NCBI GenBank assembly: GCA_964449675.1
Contig: CAYVAR010000021.1
Span: forward strand, 1 to 23,793
Source: CAYVAR01 sp964449675
Lineage (GTDB): Bacteria > Patescibacteriota > Microgenomatia > UBA10105 > UBA927
Direction of reading: 5' to 3'
Length of the DNA stretch: 23,793 nucleotides
This document shows, piece after piece, positions 1 to 5,989 of this stretch. Position 1 is the stretch's first letter; the number at the start of each line of letters is the position of its first letter. The notes below the pieces were generated by a model. The model was not told the origin of the DNA and searched no databases. It saw only the letters and a program-made list of their open reading frames with translations. A program made the position numbers and the translations under genes.

Positions 1-2
1 GT

Positions 3-110
3 GTCAAGCGTGTGACAACGGGCTGCACGTACGTGGAGTGGCTCAAACCCGGTGAGTATTCAAAAAAACCCAACGGAGAAGAGTTTTTACCCCCGGAACC
101 AGAAGGATAA
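3..110 (+). CDS. C-terminal end of a truncated unknown protein
   Basis: An open frame enters from the left edge and runs 35 codons to a TAA, directly followed by a hairpin terminator. The visible peptide is polar, has one Cys and one Trp, and ends in a proline- and glutamate-rich tail (LPPEPEG). I do not recognise the family. The clean terminator just after the stop supports a real gene end. Confidence 0.5.
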   Translation, partial: VKRVTTGCTYVEWLKPGEYSKKPNGEEFLPPEPEG

Positions 111-120
111 TAATTCTGTT

Positions 121-169
121 AAAATACAGTGAATTTATGTTAATACTAAATAAAATTCACTATATTTTT
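121..169 (+). terminator. Rho-independent terminator, AT-rich
   Basis: AGTGAATTT (128-136) pairs perfectly with AAATTCACT (153-161) around a 16-nt loop. The outer AAAATA/TATTTT arms continue the stem after one mismatch and supply a T-run on the plus strand. It would end the gene that enters from the left edge. Confidence 0.75.
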
Positions 170-197
170 GCCCCGCTAAAGACACCTTGATAATTCG

Positions 198-209
198 TAT
201 AATTACCCC
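198..209 (+). promoter_or_regulatory. Leaderless-type promoter of the GNAT gene
   Basis: A perfect TATAAT (198-203) is followed by 6 nt (TACCCC) and then the ATG at 210. Transcription would start at or next to the start codon. There is no Shine-Dalgarno sequence and no clear -35 box. The same geometry occurs before other genes in the window. Confidence 0.65.
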
Positions 210-713
210 ATGGCAGTCTCAATTACTCGAAGAAAACTTACGGAATCAGAGATAACACTATTAATGGAAGACACTCGCTTATTTCCCCACGTTGCCTATG
301 TGAGCAGGGCTCGATGGAGGCGATTTACTAATCCTTATATTATCGAGGTAGATAGTAAATTTACTGGGGTTTGCGCTGTATATACATTTGATAACTGGAT
401 AAAGCTCGGTCCGTTAGTTTTATTACAAAAATACCATGGAAAGGGTTTAGGAAAAAAATTACTCCTCAATATCATCAATGATTACAATAAAACTTCTATA
501 TTTATGGCTAGTTCAAATCCTGCTGTACAACACATTATCAAATCTTATAATTTTCAATTATTTTCAAGCTTTTTATCGTTGCCGATGGAAGTGCAAATGT
601 TTCTTTTTCGACAACTTGTGGAACATCTGAACGTATCTTTTGTTTTAGAAGGTATCAGAAAGAAATTTTTTCTAAAAAGACTAGAAATAAAATTCTACGC
701 CAGGTTTGCTTAG
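210..713 (+). CDS. GNAT family N-acetyltransferase
   Basis: This 167-aa protein probably transfers an acetyl group from acetyl-CoA to an amine. The substrate cannot be told from the sequence. The acetyl-CoA-binding motif is visible at residues 73-82 (QKYHGKGLGK, the Q/RxxGxG/A pattern), preceded by a beta-strand rich in L and V, with a helix (LLLNIINDY) after it. The later motif, ASSNPAVQHIIKSYNFQLF, is typical of the C-terminal half of GNAT folds. The extreme C-terminus is Lys/Arg/Phe-rich. It is a single gene with its own leaderless-type promoter, convergent with the AbiEii-like gene. The ATG at 210 is set by the -10 box 6 nt upstream. Confidence 0.8.
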   Translation: MAVSITRRKLTESEITLLMEDTRLFPHVAYVSRARWRRFTNPYIIEVDSKFTGVCAVYTFDNWIKLGPLVLLQKYHGKGLGKKLLLNIINDYNKTSIFMASSNPAVQHIIKSYNFQLFSSFLSLPMEVQMFLFRQLVEHLNVSFVLEGIRKKFFLKRLEIKFYARFA

Positions 714-748
714 GTTCAAATTCCGACCCCTGTCGATTTCATGCTAAC

Positions 749-1426
749 CTATTTCAATATGTTTGATTTTAACGATCTCGCTAAATTTTCATAAAATACA
801 TCCATATCTTTTTTACTAAAAACAATAAGCATAATAGGAAAATCCGTGTATTCGGAAACTTTCAGAAAGTTTTTCGCCAGTAGAATTGGATCAACGTGCT
901 CTTTAAATTTCTTTGTTATTTTTTCTACCAGATCAACAAGCTCCCTAGGTTTCGATTTCAATATAAAGTATAGATCTATATAATCTCTGGTTCGGGGAAG
1001 CGTTGCGATAGTTTTCATTTTGTTTACCGTGATATCGAAAAGGCTATCGACAGTCAATCCGCGCCAAATAATTCCCGGCTCAAGTATCGTATTGGAATAA
1101 TGATGAAAATCAACAAGCAAACGACTCCCGTCGGAAAAACGCAAACGTACGGTTAAAAATCCATAGTCTTCGTCAAATCGGGCTTCTTGATACGCAAGAG
1201 CCTGCTTATTATGGTGAAACCATCGGACTAACCGTTCGTAATCAAATGGGGTAGTTGAAAAAAAATCTAAATCATCTGACTGGCGATGGTGCAAATACCA
1301 ATAACTCAATGCCGTCCCGCCACTCAAATAAAAAGTCTTTACGATGTACGGATCTTTGATCGCCAAATCCAAAAATTGCTTCTGTCGGGAAGTAAGCCCG
1401 GCTCCTTGCGCCATTTTTTGTTCCAT
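749..1426 (-). CDS. Nucleotidyltransferase of the AbiEii toxin family
   Basis: This 225-aa protein has the AbiEii/AbiGii nucleotidyltransferase signature: SGGTAL (35-40) followed by HHRQSDDLDFF (47-57), giving the GG...DxD site expected to bind NTP-Mg. In characterised type IV toxin-antitoxin systems this domain adds nucleotides to tRNA or other targets and arrests growth. Here that is inference from the family. A second in-frame ATG four codons in (1414) is equally possible. The reading frame starts inside the end of the upstream small gene (88-nt overlap), which fits a tightly coupled two-gene module. In AbiE systems the antitoxin is the upstream partner. Confidence 0.8.
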   Translation of the reverse strand: MEQKMAQGAGLTSRQKQFLDLAIKDPYIVKTFYLSGGTALSYWYLHHRQSDDLDFFSTTPFDYERLVRWFHHNKQALAYQEARFDEDYGFLTVRLRFSDGSRLLVDFHHYSNTILEPGIIWRGLTVDSLFDITVNKMKTIATLPRTRDYIDLYFILKSKPRELVDLVEKITKKFKEHVDPILLAKNFLKVSEYTDFPIMLIVFSKKDMDVFYENLARSLKSNILK

Positions 1427-1620
1427 AACAGAAATTCTAGCACTTTTCGCTTGTCGGGATTGAGTCTATCTTTAATTTTTGACCAAACGCGCATTACGTC
1501 TTTTCTGTCCAACTTTTCTCCATCAAGACCATAGTTTATAAGCTGTGTGATCCTCCAAAGTTTGTATTCCGCGGGATGAAGTTTCTTAAATTTTTTTTCG
1601 TCCGTATTCCAGTTAAGCAT
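1339..1620 (-). CDS. Small basic protein, candidate partner or antitoxin of the AbiEii-like toxin
   Basis: This 93-aa protein is rich in Lys, Trp and Arg and looks helical (LHPAEYKLWRITQLINYG near the N-terminus). I do not recognise a named domain. It is first in the operon, carries a perfect TATAAT box 6 nt before its ATG, and overlaps the toxin gene by 88 nt. This long overlap in different frames may mean that the last part of the frame is less constrained. Position suggests an antitoxin, though it does not resemble the winged-helix AbiEi. Function is inferred from neighbourhood only. Confidence 0.6.
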   Translation of the reverse strand: MLNWNTDEKKFKKLHPAEYKLWRITQLINYGLDGEKLDRKDVMRVWSKIKDRLNPDKRKVLEFLLWNKKWRKEPGLLPDRSNFWIWRSKIRTS

Positions 1621-1632
1621 AACTTGATTATA
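1621..1632 (-). promoter_or_regulatory. Leaderless-type extended -10 promoter of the AbiEii module
   Basis: Read on the minus strand, TGG-TATAAT is followed by CAAGTT and then the ATG at 1620. It has an extended TGn -10 element and a 6-nt gap to the start codon, so the transcript should be leaderless. It lies only 22 nt downstream of the tRNA-Ser(GGA) 3' end. Confidence 0.7.
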
Positions 1633-1654
1633 CCACCGTATCCAAGGGAATCTG

Positions 1655-1740
1655 CGGAGAGGAGGGGACTCGAACCCCTAATCCCGTTTCCAGGACACCC
1701 GCTTTCCAAGCGGGGCGACTACCAATTATCACACCTCTCC
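1655..1740 (-). tRNA. tRNA-Ser (anticodon GGA)
   Basis: This is a class II tRNA of 86 nt. The acceptor stem is GGAGAGG/CCTCTCC with discriminator G. The anticodon stem CCCGC/GCGGG holds the loop TTGGAAA (anticodon GGA, decoding UCC/UCU). There is a long variable arm, and the T-arm is GGGG-TTCGAGT-CCCC. CCA is not encoded (CAG follows the discriminator). Confidence 0.95.
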
Positions 1741-1785
1741 AATGTGGGAGTATTATACCGCATCCGCTAAATTGGCCCTATTTAG

Positions 1786-1843
1786 TTACTATAGTGATAC
1801 TGTTTACCCTAGTTGACGACGTTAAAGACGCACACTATAGTAA
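1786..1843 (+). promoter_or_regulatory. Sigma-70-type promoter with paired operator-like sites
   Basis: TTGACG (1813-1818), a 17-nt spacer and TATAGT (1836-1841) form a good promoter for the lamin-tail gene, with transcription starting near 1848. An 11-bp sequence TTACTATAGTG (1786-1796) recurs inverted as CACTATAGTAA (1833-1843), each containing the palindrome ACTATAGT. The second copy covers the -10 box, as a repressor site would. Confidence 0.6.
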
Positions 1844-1857
1844 ACAAAATTCTTGTT

Positions 1858-2799
1858 ATGAAATCTGCCCGATTACCTATAGCGATAACACTCTTTGCTC
1901 TTTCTATTTTTCTTCTTACTTCCACACTTATTCGCCCAAAAACGGTTACCAAAGCGGTCGTAGGCCACGTCGTTATTTCAGAAATCCAAATACGAAGCGT
2001 TGCAAATGCCGACGATGAATTTATTGAGCTCTATAACCCAACTGGTGCATCCGTTGATCTTACCAGCTGGTTACTGACGAGACGACCACCTGATGGTGAT
2101 CCCGAAACCAATCTCGTAGCCTCTCTTGCCGGATCTATTGCACCCAACAGTTATTTTCTTATAACAAGTCAAGAAGCTGTAGCATCCGAATCAGCTGAGC
2201 AGCTTTATTCAACTGGTAGTCGCATCGCAGTAAATAATACTGTCACGCTCTATGATGCCGCAAGCGATGTTGTTGATCTCGTCGGTATGGGAACTGCAAC
2301 GGCAAGTGAATCGGCAACGGTTGACAACCCGGCTGATAGCGGCAGCGTTGAACGAAAAGCCAACGCGACATCTACAAGCGAGAGTATGGGTCCTGGAGGA
2401 TCTGATGAGTTTGCAGGAAATGGTGAAGATTCTGACAATAATGCAGATGATTTTATCCAGCGTACCGTCTCTGCGCCACAAAACACGAGTGATGCTGTTG
2501 AACCCCCGCCCACACCTACTGCAACACCAACGCCGACCTTGACACCGTCACCAACACCAACAGAAACCCCCACTCCGACACTCACTCCTACTCCGTCACC
2601 CACCTCAACCCCAAATCCGACGGAAACTCCTACACCGACAATGACCCCTACTCCAACGCCGACTCCTACTCCAACGCCAATCTCCAATCCTACAATTCAA
2701 CTCAAAGGGCTTACCTTTTCCTGTACGATTGAGTACCAACCAATAAAAATCTTCGGCTTCACTTTCCGGATGCCCAAAATCTCCTGCGCAAGAAATTAG
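1858..2799 (+). CDS. Lamin-tail domain surface protein with Thr-Pro repeat stalk
   Basis: From the ATG at 1858 the protein has 313 aa. A TTG further upstream (1813) is rejected because it is the promoter's -35 box. A single N-terminal membrane or signal segment (IAITLFALSIFLLTSTLI) is followed by a lamin-tail domain (VVISEIQI...DEFIELYNPTG...DLTSWLL), an Ig-like beta fold common in exported bacterial proteins. A stalk of about 60 residues of TPTP/TPSP repeats (bases 2503-2690) follows, then a 40-residue end containing two Cys that may form a disulfide. It is likely anchored at the cell surface; the partner is unknown. It converges with the transporter gene, the two overlapping by 4 bp. Confidence 0.75.
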   Translation: MKSARLPIAITLFALSIFLLTSTLIRPKTVTKAVVGHVVISEIQIRSVANADDEFIELYNPTGASVDLTSWLLTRRPPDGDPETNLVASLAGSIAPNSYFLITSQEAVASESAEQLYSTGSRIAVNNTVTLYDAASDVVDLVGMGTATASESATVDNPADSGSVERKANATSTSESMGPGGSDEFAGNGEDSDNNADDFIQRTVSAPQNTSDAVEPPPTPTATPTPTLTPSPTPTETPTPTLTPTPSPTSTPNPTETPTPTMTPTPTPTPTPTPISNPTIQLKGLTFSCTIEYQPIKIFGFTFRMPKISCARN

Positions 2800-3719
2800 C
2801 TGTGTACTTTAGAATGTCTTCGTGAGGTAAAAAAAGGCATCAGTGTTGTAAAAAATACTCCTACGATTAATAAAGCGCCGCCTAGGAGTGTAAGAAAGGT
2901 AATTTTTTCTGAAAGAAATAATACGCCACTTGTCCATGCGGTGAGCGTCCCAACATACAACATCGCTCCTGCAATAACTGCTGACCCATGCTTAATCCCC
3001 CACTGATTTAATAAGTACATCACTACGCCGAGGAGTATTCCCACAAAAAGAAGCGCTTCCCATGCGCTTATTGACAAAAAGGGTATGTGAGATAATCCAG
3101 AGACTCCATCAAATGTAATCATGAGAATAAGTGCCACGATCCATCCAATGACTGTGGATCCTGTAGTTAGCCCAAGAGGAGAAACGTGGGGATTCATTTT
3201 TTTTGAATAGGTTAAGTAAAGCGAATAGCTAGCAGTTGCACATAAAAGGAGCACGTTTCCAAATAGTGTCCCAAATCCAATACGTGTATCGATAGATTCT
3301 AAAACGACTACAATCGCTCCGACACAGCCTAACACGATCCCAATGCCTTGCCATACGAGAAGCTTTGATTTGTTCATAAGTATATCTTCAAGAAGGACTA
3401 GTATTGGAATACCAAGATAAATAATGGACGCCGCAATGACCGTCGTAAACTTTATGCCAATAATATAAAGCGAAAGATTCACGACCCAAAAAAGACCCAA
3501 AAGAGTAAGCTGCTTCCAATGCTGCAGCAAGTGGAGAAGTCGCTTCATTGATAAGGGAACAAGGATACAAAGCATGATCGTTAACCGGAGGAAAAGAATA
3601 GTGAGTGGGGGAAGCTCGCGCAGAAGTATCTTTGATGCAAATCCGGCGCCGCCCCCAATAATATTTGCTAGCGCAAGCGCAATGACAGCAAAAACATATT
3701 TATTTGGAGAATTCTTCAT
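2796..3719 (-). CDS. EamA/DMT-family transporter
   Basis: From the ATG at 3719 this is a 307-aa integral membrane protein of about ten hydrophobic segments in two EamA-like halves, the size of drug/metabolite transporters (RhaT/YdcZ-type exporters). First-half signatures are ANIIGGGAGFASK and LPPLTILFLRLTIM. The second half contains GTLFGNVLLLCATASYSLYLTYSK. The substrate cannot be predicted. The frame is open upstream, but that part reads antisense-like and overlaps the HD gene, so the start inside the last 20 bp of the HD gene is preferred; this suggests translational coupling. The stop overlaps the convergent lamin-tail gene by 4 bp. Confidence 0.8.
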   Translation of the reverse strand: MKNSPNKYVFAVIALALANIIGGGAGFASKILLRELPPLTILFLRLTIMLCILVPLSMKRLLHLLQHWKQLTLLGLFWVVNLSLYIIGIKFTTVIAASIIYLGIPILVLLEDILMNKSKLLVWQGIGIVLGCVGAIVVVLESIDTRIGFGTLFGNVLLLCATASYSLYLTYSKKMNPHVSPLGLTTGSTVIGWIVALILMITFDGVSGLSHIPFLSISAWEALLFVGILLGVVMYLLNQWGIKHGSAVIAGAMLYVGTLTAWTSGVLFLSEKITFLTLLGGALLIVGVFFTTLMPFFTSRRHSKVHS

Positions 3720-4302
3720 GAAGGGTTTTTCGGATATGTCTCCACCAGTTATGGGAGTCGGTTGAGGCGAGATCTTTGGCAAGGGCAACCGCCTCAGGGA
3801 TGCGAAGGCGCACGAGATTTCCACTGATCCACTCACGCGCGTGGACATTACCTTTTTCCTCAAGGCGTTTGAGTTCAACGAGAAATGCTATCACGTTTGC
3901 TTCATACACAATCCGCGCTTCAAGTGATTGTTTCTTTTCATATTCCTCAAGCAAACTGAGAAGTTCAGAGTCTACCTCCTCAAAAATATCTTTATTTGCC
4001 TTATCCTGATCCCGCGTCATATAAAAGGTTGCAATCTTGTCAAGATCTCCGGTGCGAGCTTCATGAAAATCGTGAAAGACAGCCATTGTCAAAACTTTTT
4101 CCAAGTTAACTCGTTGCACTTGCCCTGAGCCTGTCGAAGGGTTAAGTTGCTTCCCCAAAAAATAGGCGATGACACTCGTCATGAAGGTGTGCTCTCCCAC
4201 TCCCTCATCGTTATCCCCAAAAATCTGCCACCCCGTCCGTTTAAGCTTGGCAACAACCGATGCCTCATAGATAAGATTGGTAATATGTTTTATATTTTTC
4301 AT
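3700..4302 (-). CDS. HD-domain hydrolase (YfbR-like nucleotidase type)
   Basis: From the ATG at 4302 the protein has 200 aa. The metal-binding HD signature is clear: GEHTF with His38, FHDFHEARTGD with His77-Asp78, and a later Asp. This pattern is shared with YfbR 5'-deoxynucleotidases and related CPR proteins, so a nucleotide phosphohydrolase role is the best guess. A longer start (4374) is rejected because its first residues (WVRFPPEA) are a translated tRNA-Arg. Residues 55-61 (STGSGQV) come from a palindromic insertion (4123-4141). A terminator and a possible -10 (CATAAA) lie just upstream, and the transporter gene follows with a 20-bp overlap. Confidence 0.8.
   Translation of the reverse strand: MKNIKHITNLIYEASVVAKLKRTGWQIFGDNDEGVGEHTFMTSVIAYFLGKQLNPSTGSGQVQRVNLEKVLTMAVFHDFHEARTGDLDKIATFYMTRDQDKANKDIFEEVDSELLSLLEEYEKKQSLEARIVYEANVIAFLVELKRLEEKGNVHAREWISGNLVRLRIPEAVALAKDLASTDSHNWWRHIRKTLHEEFSK
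4123..4141. repeat. Palindromic element inserted in the HD gene
   Basis: CCCTGAGCCTGTCGAAGGG lies in frame inside the HD-domain gene and encodes a Ser/Thr/Gly-rich loop. The arms CCCTGAG and TCGAAGGG recur exactly in comF (9789-9808) and in the tmRNA (11086-11105). Confidence 0.75.
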
Positions 4303-4320
4303 ACGAAGGTTTTTATGCAA

Positions 4321-4341
4321 AAAAATTTTGTCTTCAAAATT
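4321..4341 (-). terminator. Rho-independent terminator after tRNA-Arg(CCG)
   Basis: On the minus strand AATTTTG-AAGA-CAAAATT is directly followed by a T-run. It begins 7 nt after the tRNA 3' end and separates the tRNA from the HD gene. Confidence 0.7.
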
Positions 4342-4347
4342 GTTCTG

Positions 4348-4419
4348 CGCCTCTGGCGGGAATCGAACCCACATCGTCGGTTCCGGAAACCGATATTCTA
4401 TCCATTAAATTACAGAGGC
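4348..4419 (-). tRNA. tRNA-Arg (anticodon CCG)
   Basis: A tRNA of 72 nt. The acceptor stem is GCCTCTG/CAGAGGC, and the anticodon stem TCGGT/ACCGA holds the loop TTCCGGA (anticodon CCG, decoding CGG). The T-arm is GTGGG-TTCGATT-CCCGC and the discriminator is G. CCA is not encoded. The first base is also the last base of the TAG stop of the upstream gene, so the two probably share a transcript. Confidence 0.95.
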
Positions 4420-4838
4420 TATGACAATATTTTTGTCAAATCGCCATTAAGTACCGTCGGCTGCATTGCGTGCATTTCAGTTTTGTAATCCATGGTAGGA
4501 ATGGGATTGAGAAGATATACCTTCTTCCCTAACCAGAATGCTAATCCTATTTCTAAAAATGTGTTTCCGCCGATGTAATTGGCAATTCCCTTTTTATCGT
4601 AATTAAGAACAAGGATAGCGTCCGCGAGCTCAATTTTCCGGAAATGTTCTCGGATAAAATCGTATTCTATCTTTGCCTCAATACGCTCTTCATCTTCTGT
4701 CGGATGGACGTAACCGGTCGTATCCATAAGGTCGATGCTTTTGGGCACATACACCGTGTGCCCCATTTCTTCAAGCGCTTTTTTGATTTTGCGCATCTCC
4801 TCATGAAACTGCATGCTGCCGCAAATAGTGATGATCAT
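4419..4838 (-). CDS. Nucleoside 2-deoxyribosyltransferase-like protein
   Basis: This 139-aa protein has a Rossmann-like layout. ICGSMQFHEEM at the N-terminus resembles the GS(M/I) substrate loop of nucleoside 2-deoxyribosyltransferases and of related small CPR proteins. ELADAILVLNYDKKG and GGNTFLEIGLAFWLGKKVYLL match the later part of that fold (D...N, then E in a helix). The reaction would be transfer or hydrolysis at an N-glycosidic bond; the exact substrate is unknown. It is one of the few genes here with a good Shine-Dalgarno sequence (GAAGGAG, 5 nt before the ATG). Its stop codon shares one base with tRNA-Arg(CCG). Confidence 0.7.
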   Translation of the reverse strand: MIITICGSMQFHEEMRKIKKALEEMGHTVYVPKSIDLMDTTGYVHPTEDEERIEAKIEYDFIREHFRKIELADAILVLNYDKKGIANYIGGNTFLEIGLAFWLGKKVYLLNPIPTMDYKTEMHAMQPTVLNGDLTKILS

Positions 4839-4862
4839 AACTCTCCTTCGCGATCAACCTAA

Positions 4863-4909
4863 CGGACTTTGTCCGCCGAAGCCCTGTACCGTCTGGTAGG
4901 TGGCGAAGG
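4863..4909 (-). repeat. Palindromic element abutting the tRNA-Ser(CGA) 3' end
   Basis: Directly after the tRNA discriminator base the minus strand reads CCTTCGCC, a 17-nt loop, GGGCTTCGGCGG, then the small hairpin CGGAC-AAA-GTCCG (4863-4875). The outer CCGCC/GGCGG arms include the tRNA's last bases. The block GCTTCGGCG-GACAAAGTCCG recurs nearly unchanged after tRNA-Ser(UGA). Confidence 0.6.
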
Positions 4910-4995
4910 CGGAGAGGGTGGGACTCGAACCCACAAACCCCTTGCGGGGTAACAGTTTTCGGGACTGTCCGGATAGCCATTCCCTGCACCTCTCC
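4910..4995 (-). tRNA. tRNA-Ser (anticodon CGA) with C at position 33
   Basis: A class II tRNA of 86 nt. The acceptor stem is GGAGAGG/CCTCTCC with discriminator G. The variable arm stem is CCCC-GCAA-GGGG and the T-arm is GTGGG-TTCGAGT-CCCAC. The anticodon stem ACAGT/ACTGT closes the loop CCCGAAA, giving anticodon CGA (UCG). The base 5' of the anticodon is C rather than the nearly invariant U33. CCA is not encoded. Confidence 0.93.
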
Positions 4996-5020
4996 CTGGT
5001 TTGCTGCCCTCCGCAACTTC

Positions 5021-5060
5021 CCTCAAGTCTTTTGGGGTACTATTCGTACACGACTTGAGG
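5021..5060. repeat. Hairpin upstream of tRNA-Ser(CGA)
   Basis: CCTCAAGTC (5021-5029) pairs perfectly with GACTTGAGG (5052-5060) across a 22-nt loop. It lies between tRNA-Arg(GCG) and tRNA-Ser(CGA) and has no T-run, so it is not an obvious terminator. Confidence 0.6.
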
Positions 5061-5075
5061 AGCGTTTGCTGGAAG

Positions 5076-5131
5076 GCATTGTCATTTCTAAACTCTCCGC
5101 CAGCTGGCGAATCGCTAAGAAATGTCAATGC
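5076..5131 (-). repeat. Long hairpin starting at the tRNA-Arg(GCG) discriminator base
   Basis: GCATTGTCATTTCT (5076-5089) and AGAAATGTCAATGC (5118-5131) pair at 13 of 14 positions. They enclose the perfect palindrome CGCCAGCTGGCG (5098-5109). The right arm ends exactly on the tRNA discriminator base (5131). No T-run follows on the minus strand. Confidence 0.75.
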
Positions 5132-5203
5132 GCGCCCGAAAGGGGTCGAACCTTCAACCTGCGGATCCGCAATCCGCTGCTCTATCCATTAAGCTACGGG
5201 CGC
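5131..5203 (-). tRNA. tRNA-Arg (anticodon GCG)
   Basis: A tRNA of 73 nt. The acceptor stem is GCGCCCG/CGGGCGC, and the anticodon stem GCGGA/TCCGC holds the loop TTGCGGA (anticodon GCG). The T-arm is GAAGG-TTCGACC-CCTTT (with G-T pairs). CCA is not encoded. Most bacteria read CGU/CGC with an ACG anticodon edited to inosine, so an unedited GCG is notable. Confidence 0.93.
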
Positions 5204-5249
5204 AGTGTTTGTATTTTACTATGGAAGGCAGGAGAAGGCCAGTTCGCGC

Positions 5250-5684
5250 TTACTTGATCGGTGTCTCCCGTAAAAACTCCTGCGGCTTCATAATACGTAC
5301 TCCCTCAACGCTCCCCTTCAAAACCAAGAGGTCTTTGTCCGCGCTGACAAGAGCAATCGAGGCGTTTGTGGTTGCAACGGCAGCAAGTGCAATACCCAAA
5401 ATTTCATTATCATCCAAATCTCTACACAGCTTCGTAATATGTGGAGTTATTATTTTCCCTTGCGTAATAAACAATTCCAAAAAAACTTCTGCACGCTCCT
5501 TTGTGATGTGATATTTCTCAAGACGCGGATAGGATAAAACACGGATGAACTCCCGGATAATTCTTTCGCTGTACCAAATGCACAATCGGTCATCAAATGC
5601 CCTCCGAACCACAATTCCGTCGCTGCTGTCTGGTTTTAAGAGGGCACGCACGAGGACATTAGTATCAACGACGGCGTTTTGCAT
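5250..5684 (-). CDS. PIN-domain toxin (VapC-like ribonuclease)
   Basis: From the ATG at 5684 this is a 144-aa PIN-domain protein. The N-terminal VVDTNVLVRALL carries the first catalytic Asp. A central acidic group (RDLDDNEILGIALAA) and ALVSADKDLL supply the remaining acidic residues that bind Mg. It is of the kind annotated as 'putative toxin-antitoxin system toxin component, PIN family'. It would cleave RNA when released from the antitoxin; the target is unknown. The longer frame reaching 5942 is only the antitoxin gene read in another frame. Its start lies 20 bp inside the Phd-like gene, indicating translational coupling. Confidence 0.85.
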   Translation of the reverse strand: MQNAVVDTNVLVRALLKPDSSDGIVVRRAFDDRLCIWYSERIIREFIRVLSYPRLEKYHITKERAEVFLELFITQGKIITPHITKLCRDLDDNEILGIALAAVATTNASIALVSADKDLLVLKGSVEGVRIMKPQEFLRETPIK

Positions 5685-5955
5685 ACCTCTTTGCTTGCTC
5701 GATAACCGCGTTGATCTCTTCATCTGAGACATTGGCATTGCGTTTTCGCATAGTTTCCCAAATCTCATCCATTCGCGTCCGCAATAACTGCCTCTTGATG
5801 AGTGACAACTCCTGATATTCCGTATAAGGCACCATAACGACTTCCGGAACACTATCACGCAGCACCACCACGGGCTCATTTGAAGCATGGAGTTTTTCGA
5901 GAATACTCTTAAAATTGCGTTGGATATCCGTAGTACGAACAAATTGATAATTCAT
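5665..5955 (-). CDS. Phd/YefM-family antitoxin
   Basis: This 96-aa protein has the Phd/YefM fold: an N-terminal DNA-binding part (RTTDIQRNFKSILEKLHAS), a strand pair with PVVVLRDSVPEVVMVPYTEYQEL, and a basic helical C-terminal tail (QAKRYAKRRR) suited to wrap the toxin. It is the first gene of the operon and overlaps the PIN toxin by 20 bp. The start codon lies inside an inverted-repeat operator, which predicts autorepression by the antitoxin or the complex. Confidence 0.85.
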   Translation of the reverse strand: MNYQFVRTTDIQRNFKSILEKLHASNEPVVVLRDSVPEVVMVPYTEYQELSLIKRQLLRTRMDEIWETMRKRNANVSDEEINAVIEQAKRYAKRRR

Positions 5956-5984
5956 ATGGTAATCATATTACCATACATATGGTA
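5955..5984 (-). promoter_or_regulatory. Autoregulatory operator and leaderless-type promoter of the Phd/PIN operon
   Basis: TATGGTAAT-CAT-ATTACCATA (5955-5975) is a perfect 9-bp inverted repeat with a 3-nt spacer. A third half-site TATGGTA (5978-5984) adds a second inverted pair. On the minus strand TATGAT lies exactly 6 nt before the antitoxin ATG, inside the operator. Confidence 0.7.
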
Positions 5985-5989
5985 GCATG

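Noticed and set aside
1813..1857. TTG start 15 codons upstream of the lamin-tail gene
   Set aside because: The TTG is part of TTGACG, a -35 box with a 17-nt spacer to TATAGT.
2250..2687. Minus-strand reading frame rich in Val-Gly repeats
   Set aside because: It is the antisense of the Thr-Pro repeat stalk of the lamin-tail protein.
4303..4374. Longer start of the HD-domain protein beginning MWVRFPPEAQ
   Set aside because: These residues are the translated T-arm of tRNA-Arg(CCG), and a terminator lies between; the ATG at 4302 is the sensible start.
5685..5942. Longer start of the PIN protein
   Set aside because: The added residues are Cys/Trp/Arg-rich and come from the antitoxin gene in another frame; the VVDTN motif begins next to the ATG at 5684.
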